Shown here in pieces: positions 1-12,000 of a DNA stretch of 64,000 bases. The first letter of the stretch is position 1; every line of letters starts with the position of its first letter. The DNA comes from Crocodylus rhombifer. Its lineage: Eukaryota; Chordata; Crocodylia; Crocodylidae. Where the stretch lies: assembly GCA_038503035.1 (NCBI GenBank), contig JAVSML010038972.1, positions 31,293 through 95,292 on the forward strand, given 5' to 3'. The notes below the pieces were generated by a model. That model saw only the letters and a program-made list of their open reading frames with translations, was not told the origin of the DNA and made no database searches. The translations under genes were made by a program, and so were the position numbers.

Positions 1-1529
1 GTAAGGGCAATATTTTGTACTTGCTCCATGTGAGGAATAAGTATATAATATGCCCTGGGGTTCTGGCAGCATTTCTTTTTGCAAACCCTATATCTAAGGG
101 TTTATGTTATAAGAGAGCCGTAAAAATGCATGGCAGGCTTCAAGTTTGAATGCAGAGCCTGGAAACTTTTTTTTTTTTTTTAATTTTATTAAAAAAATTG
201 CTTTGGCAAGGCAAAAGGAGAACAAAATGTCAAGCAATATACTTTATGCATTCAAGAACTGCTCTGCAGCTTAAAAACAGCTTTGCAAATGCCCCTGTGC
301 AGGACAGTTCAGGAATATCATCTAGTATTTTTCTCTGTTTTTAAAGAAACTTACAAAGATGAACACGGTTCCATTGAGAGAAGAGAATTTTGCACATCTA
401 CAATAACTGCTTTCCATCCAGGAGTCCCGTCATGTTGATTGGTGAATGGCTGAGACAGCTCAGTAATCTGTTGAGAAAGATAGGCCCTGATCCAGTAGCT
501 TTAGATACACGCCCAGTGAAATCAATGGGATGATCCATGTGCTGAGAATAATGTACAACCTTAAATGCTTTGCTGGTAAAGGGCCACTGCTTGCAGAAAG
601 TCCAAAAAGAAGTCCATACCAAAACAAATTTTTGAGGGGAGGAGAAAAAGGGATCTTGGCACTAGAGAGCACTGTGAGCTGAGAAAGAAAATATCAAATG
701 CAGAATGTTATCATATACCATGTACCATCTTTCATTGGTACTTAGGAAAGTGCGTGAACTGCTGCAGCCAACCTTGTTTCTTTAATGGGCAGTACCTAAT
801 CCTTCATCAAAAGATTCCCGAATTTGAGGGGCCTGAGATTCAGACCCATGTTCTGGGGCTCCATCCTATCTCTTGAATATGTATCAGCATGAAACTACTT
901 TATTAGTGGCAATCCAAGCTGTGAGCTTCATGAAAGACAGTGAACATGTGATGATAAATTACAACTGGCATAACATTGTGGAAGGGGGATTTTTTATTAA
1001 GGAGTCTTTTCTCAGTAAGGTTCTCTCTTTCTGCCTTCATCGCCACGTTGCCTGAGCATCTCCCAATGCTGCATTTGGTGATATAACCATCCGTCACATG
1101 TGGTTTGTTCTTTCATTCCTCTTCCCAGAAGACGAAAATATGTAGTGGTTTAGTTTGGTTTTGGTACTGTGACTTGTGTGCTTGTTTTCTTCTGTCCATG
1201 TTTTAAATTTAGTTAAATGGGATAGGTGATTTCGTTTGCTTTACTTTTTTTTTTATATGAACAGGCTAAGGATATTTCATACTCATGAAAATGAAAAGTT
1301 ATCACTATTGGCTAGAACTTGTGTGGAACAAGCAGACATTCTGCAATCTTCTCTCCATCTCTTTGCTAATGCAGCTAACTCCTGACCTGCAAACACCTTG
1401 CGATTCCAGTTCAAGGCTCCTTTTGAGCTGTTGAAGTCTGACACCTGTGTCATCCTTTGCTCTCTGGGCAGTATACACATAGTTTGGTATGAGGCCCATC
1501 AAATTTTTAGTCACTTCACAATGAGATTC
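1..1529. other. Intron stretch, no feature recognised
   Basis: Unique-looking DNA with a T-run near 169-181 and a motif CAGTGAAATCAATGGGATGA at 514-533 that recalls a very old amniote repeat. Confidence 0.6.
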
Positions 1530-1537
1530 ATTAGGGC

Positions 1538-1870
1538 TAGGGACACAATTTACACACAAACTGGTTTAAGAAGAGGGAGCGATGAGCAACCCTGCAGAGT
1601 CCTGCTGCTGTAATTTTGAACCACAAATCCCATAGATGTTGGGGACAGCAGGAAGAAGAAGTGAGCGCACAGCCCTTGCTGGCTGTGTGCCAGAGAGCCA
1701 TGCTTTAGTGCCCCCTGGCTTCTGGTCTGAGCCACTGCAGGCATGTGGCTGCATTGCCTGAATCAAAAGTAAATGTCTGTTCAGTTGTTTCTCAGTTTAA
1801 TCTCTGCAGCTTAGACTAAACTGCAAAGACTGAATCGATTCAGCCTTGAGCTTTTTGACTGTCTGTACTT
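1538..1870 (+). mobile_element. R2-family TIR element, copy a (internally deleted)
   Basis: Starts TAGGGACACAATTTACACAC and ends GACTGTCTGTACTT. The interior shares CTGCTGCTGTAATTTTGAAC and GTAAATGTCTGTTCA with other copies. Much of the AAACTGGTTT-rich 5' part is absent. Confidence 0.7.
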
Positions 1871-1879
1871 CATCTAGAT

Positions 1880-3941
1880 GACTATTTTACAAGCACATAG
1901 TACTCTTCCTTCCTGAACAGCCCAAAACAGTCTATCGATTAAGTTCATCTCCACTGGCAAAGGCAAGTAGAGATTACAGCTTTCTGAAGCTGAGCATAAA
2001 GGGTAATTTATTTCCAAGGAGAGTAGCAGGCAGTGCTTCTACTGCCATCCACCCTCAGGGATTCTACCCAGGACAGTAGCTTTAATTTGGTTCAGCACCT
2101 CCAGACACTCTCCAGTCCACAACAGCTCTCATGCAGCAACATCTACTTGTAGTCAGCACTGAAATGTTTTGGGCTTCTTAGCCAAAGAAGGACATTAGAA
2201 GAGCCACTACAAGCAGCCCAACTGTGATTTGGCATGCTAGAGTCTCCAGGCCTTGACTGGAGGGGCCAAAATCTGTGAATGTGGCCTTTTCTATTTCTAA
2301 CTATCCATAATATGCATCCCACATAATAGTCATCACTCACAGTTAAAAAACAGCCATGTCTGCGTTGGGAAGTATTAATCAGTATATTAGCAGTGGCAAT
2401 ATTATCCAAGCTGTGCTGTCAGGGAAACACAGCTCAGGGAAACCTTATGTATTGACAGGCACAGCTTAATTCCATGTGAAAATTCCCGAGCTGCTGGCCA
2501 TTCGTATTCACATGAGAAATGTCATGGAACCTTAAGGACCAAAAATAGCTAGTGGCTGTTTTACATCTCCTCTGAAGCACAGCACTTGCTACAACACGGC
2601 ATACAAGCACCCTTAATGAGCTTTCCAACCCACATCCAAATAGGAGCTGAACTGCCAAGACTTTTTAAATTGTGGCTGTTGGAATAGTATATATCCCTGT
2701 TATTGATTAAAATCCCTTAGCTCAAGAGACATTTAAAATGCAACTCAAAAGAACAATAAAACATCTGCAATAGGCAAGAGACCCTGCAATCATAGGAGAA
2801 TGGACAGGATGAACTAATATGTCCTTTCCGAGCCCTTTCCAGAAAGAACACAACTTTGCTATTAAGGCGCTATTTTTTTCTCCCAGTGAGACAGCTCCTC
2901 CTCCTCCTATCCCCCTTTCCCAGTGCTCCTGGTTTCATGAGTGAAAATATCACAAGTAATTGAAGTTGAAAACCCCAGTAGAATATTAAATTAGAAATTA
3001 AGCTGAAATGCTCATCAGTTGAGGCACAGGAATTCTGCACAAATTTTCTAATGGGGCGATAGTGCAATTGGAATACATTTTTTCCTAACTGCTTCAGTAA
3101 CCAAATTGATTGAATTAAACGTGCTCTGTGGTGCTAGCTAACCTTTGACCCCTGGCTACTTAGAATAATCAGGAGGCTAATCATCCTGGCATGAGCTGAG
3201 CTCCAAAAGATCAGCTGCGCGGTAGGGTTCGGGTAGCCTACTCTGGCATTAATCAGTATGTCATCAGGGTTTGATTATAAATCCTAAAGATCAGGAGACA
3301 AATACAGCACGGTTTAATTTGCTAAAAATTATATATCTACATATTAACCATTGAGTTGAGCATCTGAAAATTATTGCTTTGTTAGTAAGCATTGAAGTCA
3401 GGTGCTGGTGCTTTGAAACATCCCACAGCTCGGTAATAAATGTAATGATCAGCATCAGCACAAAAGTAGCATTAGCCAGATTAAAACAGATTTTGTTCTA
3501 ACCTCAAATAGATTTTTTTTTCCTGTTGGGGTTTACAGCTCCATTGAAATCATTCCTCATGTTTCACCTATCTCATTATGAGCTTATTCAGAGAGAAGAA
3601 ATAGTATATTTTTCAGCCTACCTGCTAACGACAGCACTATTTTCGCTTCCAAAGGGGAAGAGAGTTGCTGGCTGCAGTGTATCATATAGCTATACACAGA
3701 AATAAATTGATATTTATTGTCCCTTAAAATGATTTGCCATACAACTGGAAGGCTCATTTTTTAGGTGGGACTGTGTCTTAGGATCCAATTAATTAATTAC
3801 TGCTGTTTGTTGCATGCCTTTTGTGTGTGGTGGGGGGGGGGGCAGAGTTCAGCATGCAGTTCTCTGAGGGGATATGTATCTTTTAGTATTTTTTCAGGTA
3901 CGTGCAACTGGAGAAAGGGAAGACCTATTAAAGGAGCAATA
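1880..3941. other. Intron stretch, mostly unique
   Basis: No gene. It contains the TAAT-rich block noted separately and a G-run at about 3832-3841. Confidence 0.6.
3100..3500. promoter_or_regulatory. Candidate conserved non-coding element (homeodomain-site rich)
   Basis: This unique AT-rich stretch has many TAAT/ATTA cores and motifs such as GGCTAATCATCC and CATTAATCAG, with no repeat signature. Regulatory function is an inference from composition alone. Confidence 0.2.
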
Positions 3942-3949
3942 GCATAGAG

Positions 3950-4136
3950 CAACGGTTTTCAACCTGTGGTCCCTGGGTCCCTGGGGATCCACAGACTGTC
4001 TCTAAGGGGTCTGCAAAAGATGACTATGATCAATCAGAAGTATGTGAATAGTGACACTTATCATTTGAAGGAGTCTGAATCTCCATTTGAACTTTCCAAA
4101 GAGGTCCACAAATGAAAACAAGGTTTAAAACCAATG
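3950..4136. mobile_element. hAT-like MITE with 8-bp target duplication
   Basis: The left end CAACGGTTTTCAACCTG and the right end GGTTTAAAACCAATG form short imperfect terminal inverted repeats of the CAGNGGTTCTCAA type. Flanks GCATAGAG (3942-3949) and GGATAGAG (4137-4144) match at 7 of 8 bases, the target-duplication length of hAT transposons. It is 187 bp with no coding capacity. Confidence 0.7.
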
Positions 4137-4146
4137 GGATAGAGGA

Positions 4147-4696
4147 TAGGGATGTGCAAAACGGGCTGTCTTCAATTTGGATTTGGATTCGGCCCAAATT
4201 GGGGCTAGTGATTCAATTCATTGATTCAGATAACTGTCCCCAATTCAATTTGGCCATGGGATGGGGGGGCATGACCAGCCATGGGGGGATCCTGGGTGCC
4301 CCCCAGACCCAGGAGGCACCAGTCACCAAGCTGGGGGGGGTCCCTAGTGTGCTCCCTGACAGACCCGGAAGTGGACTAGAAGTGCTTCTGGTTCACTTCT
4401 GGGTCCGCTGCCAAGTGCACTGGGGACCCCCCCCGCGCCCCTGTGTAATGCTCCATCTGCCCCAGCATCGCAGCATTCATGAGCCAGCTGGTACCTTGAG
4501 ATATGTAAAAAAAACCCATTTAAAGCTGTGTCTGTATCTGAATCGCTGAATCTGTCTGAATCGATTCAGAGGGTTCCGATTCAATTCGGAGAGATTACAG
4601 GGTCTCCTGATTCAATTCGGTTTCAGAGATTCGGCCACCAAATCAGGCCAAATCTCCACTGAATCAAACTGGGGACAGAAGTTTTGCACAGTCCTA
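4147..4696. mobile_element. Fold-back hAT-like element, copy A
   Basis: The termini TAGGGATGTGCAAAAC and GTTTTGCACAGTCCTA are inverted repeats. Flanks ATAGAGGA (4139-4146) and ATAGCGAA (4697-4704) match at 6 of 8 bases. Long subterminal stretches rich in GATTCGG/CCGAATC run inward from both ends. The GC-rich core holds a 44-bp quasi-palindrome at 4362-4405 (22-bp arms, 4 mismatches). Reading frames across it are by-products of GC-rich repeat DNA and no transposase is present, so it would need enzymes from another element. Confidence 0.75.
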
Positions 4697-4704
4697 ATAG
4701 CGAA

Positions 4705-6029
4705 TTAGTTAAGAAGAAAAAGCTTCATTTGTATTGAAGCCTATGGTGGAACCCTCCACTGATGTGCGCTGGCTTTGGTGAGGGCTAACATCCTGCCAAT
4801 GCCTGACCTACCAGGATAATATTCACTGCGATGACTAGATGTTGACAGTCCTACGAACTGGTAAAAATAAGGAGCATTTGTGCAAAAGCAGCAATCTTTC
4901 AGGTCTACAGTACATAGTTACAGGCTGGCTAGATTTTAATGTGAACTATGTAAGCCTTCTTTTGCTCCTCTTTATTCTTCTTTGTTAATCAAGGAAGCTC
5001 ACCACTGGTTATTTTTTTCCATCCACAGCAAAATATGTGCAGCTAGGGTGAGGTGGAAGCTTTGTTCAACTAGCTTGTGTGTGCAGTGCTAAGAAAATGC
5101 AAATGACAGGCAAGGGAACAAAAGTACATTGAATGCTCCCTCTCCAGGCACTCCAAGGAGGAAATGGTAACAGAAAGGTCATTCAGAAAGAAAGACTGCA
5201 TTTTTCCTTTTTTTTTCAAAATATTTTTATTTCAAATACAAATGAAATATGATTTTGGGAAAGCAGTGAGGAAGGGAGAATTTAGGTCCCCTTTAAACAA
5301 AGAGGAGAGAATCCATTTAACATATTTTTACTTCCTTTCTGACCTTCCTTTCTTCTACTCAGCCTCCTAAACGAGCATTCATCCACTCTCTGATTCGATG
5401 ACTCCTCACCATACCTTTTGCCACCTATATTTAATTCTCGCACCTTCAAATCATTCAGCCACAAGAAAACTCCTCCAAAGCTCTCCTTTGAAAACCCCTA
5501 CTATAGTGCCACACTAGAAAGCTCAGATCACGCTGAATATATAAGGTTAGTGAGGTTTCATTACTTCTATCATTTCTTCTCCTTCTTGACTTCAGCAAGA
5601 TGGTTGAGTACTAAACTCCATAGTTTACATCATCCCTCTAAGATTGAGAGCATTGTGTTCTACTAAATGTTGGAGATAAAATAAAAACTTCCCTACTACA
5701 AGAGGAAAAGAACAGAAAGGAAAGAGAGCGTTTAGCATGTATCCTCTTCATTTATCTTACATGGATTCATCTTATATTGCAACACTTCAGTATACTGATA
5801 CTATTTCATTGAATTTTGTGCAATAGTTATATGCTAGATATGTGATAGAAGTTCATCTTCCAGTTTGAAAAATCATATTCTATATATTTCATTCATCGTC
5901 TTATAGAACAAAAGGCTTCTTTTTATCTAAAAAAAGAGTTATATTTAGAAGGCTTGAAATATTTGAGTTTACAGCCAAAATTTTGTTCTACCTACCTCAT
6001 TCCCTTGGAAAACAGACTGTGACTCGAGG
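4705..6029. other. Intron stretch, no feature recognised
   Basis: AT-rich, no repeat end or coding similarity seen. Confidence 0.6.
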
Positions 6030-6093
6030 TTTGAGCTATCTATATCTATATATCTGTATCTATATCTATATCTATATTTATATTTATATCTAT
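6030..6093 (+). repeat. TATCTA/TATC microsatellite, left part
   Basis: Imperfect repeats of TATCTA, TATC and TATT. The tract is interrupted by the hAT copy B at 6094-6822 and resumes as CTATC and AGATAGATAGATA around 6826-6853. Confidence 0.85.
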
Positions 6094-6822
6094 TAGGGGT
6101 GTGGGAAGCAGACCCTATTTGATTCAGATTCGGCCCAAATCAGAGACAGTGATTTGATTTGGATCACCTTCCCTGAGTCGATTTGGTTGAATCCAAATCT
6201 AAAAATTCGATGCTGATTCAGAGAATCAGCAATTTGGACATACACAGCTTTAAAAGTTTTTTTCCATATACCTTGAGGTAGCAGGTACAGCTTGTGAAAG
6301 CTGCAATGTTGGGGTGCCTGGAGTGTCCCACAGGAGTACATGCTTGGTGGCAAACCCAGAAGTGGACCGGAAGTACTTCTGGTTCGGTGATCAGCCACAG
6401 GGGAACCCTGGGTGCTTCCCCCCCCCCCCCCAATCCAGCAGGCACCAGTTGCCGAGCTGGGGGAATGTGGGGGGCCCCTGGCATGCTCCCTGGTGGATCT
6501 GGAAGTGGAGCAGAAGTGCTTCTGGTCCACTTCCAGGTCTCCTGCCACGTGTGCTGGAGAGTCCCCTGTGCTTCTGTGGGATGTTCCATGTGCACCAGCA
6601 TTGTAGCATTCATGAGCCCCTGCTGCCTAGAGAAAAAACTCTTAAAGCTGTCTCTATGTCTGAATCTCTGAATCTTTCCAAATCTCTTCAAAATGATTTG
6701 GAGGGTTCTGATTCAGTTTAGATAGATTAAAGTGTCCTCTGATTCGATTCGGTGATTTGGCCACTAAATCAGGCCAAATCTCCACCGAATCAAATCAGGG
6801 ACTGAAGCTTTGCACAGCACTA
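6094..6822. mobile_element. Fold-back hAT-like element, copy B
   Basis: The termini TAGGGGTGTGGGAAGC and GCTTTGCACAGCACTA are inverted repeats. Flanks ATATCTAT (6086-6093) and TTATCTAT (6823-6830) match at 7 of 8 bases. It shares ends and core with copies A and D. The core carries two palindromic blocks, a short one around 6365-6385 and a 44-bp one at 6496-6539 (22-bp arms, 3 mismatches), next to a C-run at 6419-6431. No transposase. Overlapping open frames on both strands here reflect inverted-repeat DNA. Confidence 0.78.
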
Positions 6823-6859
6823 TTATCTATCAATCTAGACAGATAGATAGATACAATTC

Positions 6860-7619
6860 AGACAAATATTGCATCATTACATATAAAACTACCCATCAAC
6901 TTTCATCTGTACCTCCTGCCTCCAATAGCACAGTATGAAACCTTGGATAGTGCTTATCTGATTCCAGAAAGAGTTTTCACACTGGGCCAAATGCAAGCAG
7001 CTCTCTGCCGGAGGGCTTGTAAATCTAGGACATCATACCCACAGTAGCTGGCAACTTCAGAAATGCCAGAAGCTTGGGGAATTGCTTAAATTCCATGAAT
7101 AAAATATTCTAGAGATGCAAGTTGAGATGCATTTATGGTGCTGATAGGCAACACGCACTATGGACCAAAGAAAAAAGGTTAACTATTGTTGAAACATCTG
7201 CTGTTGGCAGCATAGATTGTGATCAGCTGCAGGTTGGCACAGCATATAACTCTCTTTGTTGGAAGAATAGTTCTTCTGAATTTGGGATGTGCTCTCAGGG
7301 CAAGAGACAACATTTTAGATAGGATTGCATATGTTTTGTATTTCAGTCCTCACCTTCTTTATATCAGGTACTCCAAGGACACTGCCCTGGGAAATGTCTT
7401 ATTTATATTGTGATTTTTCCCCTGTGGTAGCGCTTTGCATGGTTAAAATACAATTTAGCCTTAGAGCGTCAAAGGTTCCAAAATAATGTTTGTTACTGTG
7501 TTCCTCAAACTATATAGCACATATAAAAAGCCCAGGGTTGTACTATATGATTCCCTTGGATTTTTCAGGTTATAATATACTTTGGGGAAAAGTGATAGAG
7601 CATGATTCATTCCTACCTA
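6860..7619. other. Intron stretch, no feature recognised
   Basis: Nothing identifiable. Confidence 0.6.
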
Positions 7620-9000
7620 CACTCTAGGGTCAAGCCACTTTACCCTGTGTTTTTAACCTGTGTAAAAGGGAGCCAGAGGCTCCTGTTATTTTAAGGGGAG
7701 GAGCAACATCAGTGTGGTTCCCCTGGCTGGAGGAAACACGACACTTGATGAGCTGGCAGCAGGGTCATAGGCAACGGGGGGGAAAACCCAGAGGCTATGA
7801 GTATCTATTGCAGGGCTAGGTGCTCCACAATAGGACAGTAGGGCAGATCCCTGCTATAAGCAGCCAGGGCACTGCTAAAGCATTCCCAACAGCAGTAGGA
7901 ACCACAGAGGGACTGGCTGTCGGGATCTAATGGTAAATTCCTGCAGGTAACTGGGAACCACCTGACCAGAAGGGGAAGGGCTTGGTAGGTATAATCCCAG
8001 GGCCTGAGCCAGAGCAGCCAGTATGGACCTGCAGGATGCGGGGGGAAGAGGTCTGCAGTGAGCTGGCAGTTGCCAGCTGACGGGTTGAGCTCCTGTTATG
8101 CCTGAGAACAGCAAGTAAGGAGCTGGGGGCTTGCAGGGGACTAAGATAGCAGGATGAGTAGGGTTTTGTTGTTCAGTCAGTGGCTACTAGTTTTAGTTAT
8201 ATCCAGGGTGCTTATGTTTTTTTTTTTCTTTGAGTTTAACCAATGGATTAGATTGTGAATAGTAGGGGAGGTCGGGGTTCACATATTGCCATAGGGCACA
8301 AGAGGGCTTGTGCCTGTCCAGGGCAGGAGCTTAAGCTGTGGTGCTGTTCAAGGGGCATGAGGAGGGTTTAAGCCCTGCCAAGGGCTGGGCTCGAGGTGCA
8401 AGCAGGCAGGGGCTGAGAGGGCCAAAGCCTAGGCTAGTGGGAGAAAAAAAGAAGAGAGGTGGCCTGAGGCCAAGAAGGCTAGATCCAGAGCCCAAGAGTG
8501 GCAGTGAGTAGGGCCAGGGGCCCACCACCCGAGAAGAGGCAGAGGCAGGGCCGGGAGTCCGGCACCCAAGAAGGAGCAGAGATAGGGCCAGTGACCCAAA
8601 GCCTGATAGGATAAGACAGGGGCTGGAGCCCAGAAGCCAGGTTCAATACATTGGGCCTAGGCAAAGGAGAGCGGCAAGAGAAAAGGAAAGGAGGCCAAGA
8701 AGGCCAAGACCCCAACAGAGGTGTAGAGGCCTGAAGTGGCCAAAAATTGGCTTGGAGGCAAAGTACCCCACCTAAGTATTAACCGGTAACAATTGCGAGG
8801 CATAGGTATGGCTGTAGGGGATGTTGGACACCATGAATAGCCTTAGGCAACAGGTGTGCTGGGGGCACAGATGGGCCTATTCCCTTAATAATTAGGGAAT
8901 AGGATTGCAACCAGAGGGCTCTGGGAGAGACCCACTAGCCAAGACGTAGACAGGGGCTTGATCCGGAACCAGAGACCAGCCTCCCTTATCGCCCGTCAAC
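7620..9000. repeat. GC-rich unidentified repeat-like block
   Basis: This block is markedly G/A-rich against its surroundings, with recurring GGGCCAG, GCCAAGAAGGCC and GAGCCCAGAAGCC motifs at irregular 40-60 bp spacing (clearest 8400-8720). The style resembles LTR or leader DNA of reptile retroelements, but I found no LTR pair, primer-binding site or gag/pol frame. Boundaries are approximate. Confidence 0.35.
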
Positions 9001-12000
9001 TAGTTACATCAGTGCATGGCAGGCAGGAGAAAAGTGGAGGGTACCCAGGGAGCCAGAGCACAGCAGGAGTCATGAGACCACCCAGGGACATCATGTCCAT
9101 CCCTGAGATTCGGGTCTGTTTTTAAGACAACTGGGTGCCACAACATTGATCTGAAGGATCCCCAGACCTTTCTTTGTTCTGCAAGGCTGTAAAATCTTTC
9201 CTTATTCATTCTAAATATAGAGATAAATGTTGCCATGGCTTTTAAAAGCAACCTTGGAATAGCTGAACTTTGGGACAGGTTGCCAAAGCAAGTATTCAAT
9301 AGGCTCTTTAAATTGAGATGTTATATCCTTCAAAAATATGCATTACTTTAATCATAAATTGTTGGATCTGCTACCTGAATCACGGCGCAACATTCAATAG
9401 CCAAGTCAAGCTAGTTAATGGACAGTTGTGCCATTTGGCCTCAAAAATCTGTCGAGTATTTGACCGATTATCAGTTGCCCTTTAGACCCTGCAAACGCTA
9501 CTCAAATAACATTAGTCATGATTTTTTCCCCCCATTTTTATTTCCATGGAAGGCATTACAGCGTTACAGCTGACTCAGGTTCAGTGTGTCCAATGCTTAG
9601 CCTTTGCTTTAAGGTTAGGGACATTCAAAAGGCCCAAGATAGAATTGAGCTTAATTTTGCAGTTTTCTGTAAGTAGTGCAGATTTAGGTAGTGAGTGAAC
9701 AGAACACACATTCGCCCTTTGGGTAGGAGGGGAAAATCTTAAGACTGTGTCCTGCCATTTTTAAACCAGTCTGTGTGTGCCAAACTTCTGTTATACGTAT
9801 AGACCGATTTTATTTTTTTAATTATTTTTTTTGTGCTGGGTGTACACTGGTTTCCAATCAGTTACACCAGTAAAAGTGTAATGTCGGTACCTGGCCTCTG
9901 TGTTTTAGTAGAGAGCACAAATATATATGAATATGTTTAAGATTGATTAGGAAAGAGTTAAAGAAAATTCGAAAAATCATCTTTCCATCAGGTAATAATT
10001 TCCTTCTTAGGTATGAGTGCACATCAGCTTGAAATTTTTGTTCTTTACCAACCATGTGGAAATAATTGGTTTCCTATGTTTTGTAAGAGTACATTTCTTG
10101 GCATTTTATTTTCTATACAAAGCTGTCCATAATCATAGTCCATTTGAAGTCTGACAACATATTTAATAACAGATTCGCATGTACAATCCTTGCGCATTAG
10201 TGTTCAAACTGTAAAGCAGGGAAAGCGAGTTGGTTGTGTGTTTTTAAAAAATTGAATTCAATAAATATTTAAATTTGGGAGTTAGAGGGTTCTTACTGTT
10301 GACCAGTAGCAGTCTTTACATGGTTCGTCTTATCACACTGGAGTGTCAGCTGAGAAACTTGCTTCCTGGCCACACTCAGAACAATTCTTTCATTTGCTTT
10401 TCTTTCATTAACCTGGCATTGGGTGCCCCTCCAGTAATGTCCTATTGATATGTATATAAAACAGATGCTAGAAGTTCCCTTTTCTGGATTCAGGCAGACC
10501 TTCCAGAACATAAACTCCACAATAAAAAAAAAAAGAATGTAAATGCATCTAATCACTTAAGTCCACTGCAAATGTCCCTTGCTTTCCCACCTCCCTCATA
10601 ATCAATGGCATCAGCATGGACGCTCTGTCATTACCCATAGCCAGGAGGGGATCATCGACCAAGGCCACTGCAGTAGTTTTCTTTTAACACCCCTACATCT
10701 CCCAGTCCTTCCATTAAATTGACTGTCCTCTGCTATAATATGCAGCCCACAATCAACCTGATCAATGAGCTTTCGCTGTCACAGATTGGATTCGACCTTT
10801 ATCTGCCATTCAAACAGAGATGCTTAGACAGGAACAAAATCCTCCATTCAGTGGCTGGGAGGCATAAGTGATCTGGAGAGCCTCTTTAGCCCCTCTGCAG
10901 GTCTCTTCCCCAGTCCCCTGCATATCTGAGCAGTGACCATCCTAGTAAATTAGTTTATGCACCGACGTGAGGATCTGGATCTGAGGACGGTGATCCAGAC
11001 AGAACCCAACTGAATCAGTTTGATGTAATTGGCACTGATCCACTTGCATTGTGCCTCTTGGACATAAGGACTTGCATAAAAGTCTTTCACAGAATCCAAT
11101 GACTTCTTGACAACCTAGTTTATATTACTAGGATCGTATCATTAGCCTAGCCACGTGTCTGTTTTTTCAACAGCACAAAACACTGAAGTGTTTCACATGC
11201 AAAAAACCAACACAATACTAAGAAGATTGGTGAGAATTTAAAGAGCTCTCTCCATCTCATGGAAACATAAGTTAGATTTGCATAAATGAGAGCTGATGTG
11301 TGTCTGCTGGTGGAGGAGCAGCCCTAGAAAACCTTTTTGCTGTTGGAAACAATTTGAAAAAAGCCCACCTCAGTTCTTTCCATTGAAAAAAAGACATTGA
11401 GCATCTCAGGAACACCCTTGGGTTGCCATTGGGTGGGATAGAGAGAGATGACCACCAGTGACCATGGTTTATTTAAATACAGCAAAAATGTTCTCATAAA
11501 TTTGAAAAGTAGACACCTGTCTAGTCCCTAGGCAATGCTGCCTTGATTTAATAGGGGAACAGTTGTAGTTTGCTCTTTCAAGGTAGGTCAGAACATTGTT
11601 TTCTCTTAGTCTTTTTTTTTTCCCTAGCAAACTAAAATGGCAATGGGTAGATGGGGAAGATTTTCTGATAAATAAGACAAGTGTGTTCTTATTTCTGTGA
11701 GGTTTTTGCAACATGACATCATGAAATTGCCTTCAGCGAGAACCCAGTAACCCCCTCTGTCCTCAACCTACTTGCATACCTAGCACTTTGCTATGAGATG
11801 CTCATGTGATCTCATGAACATTGTGGCCATTTCATTTTATTTTAGAAAAAAATGGGATGGACTTTGCATTTATAGGTGGAACAGTGAGGCCAGTTCTTAT
11901 TTTGGAAAAAAAATGGGATGGACTTTGCATCGATAGATGGAAGCATGAGGACCTAAGGGAAGAGCAGCCACGTGTCTGTCCATTTTACATCAGAGGCAAT

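Noticed and set aside
4112..4549. 145-codon frame, and similar frames at 6093-6721 on both strands
   Set aside because: They cover the GC-rich cores of fold-back hAT elements; overlapping mirror-image frames are expected from inverted repeats.
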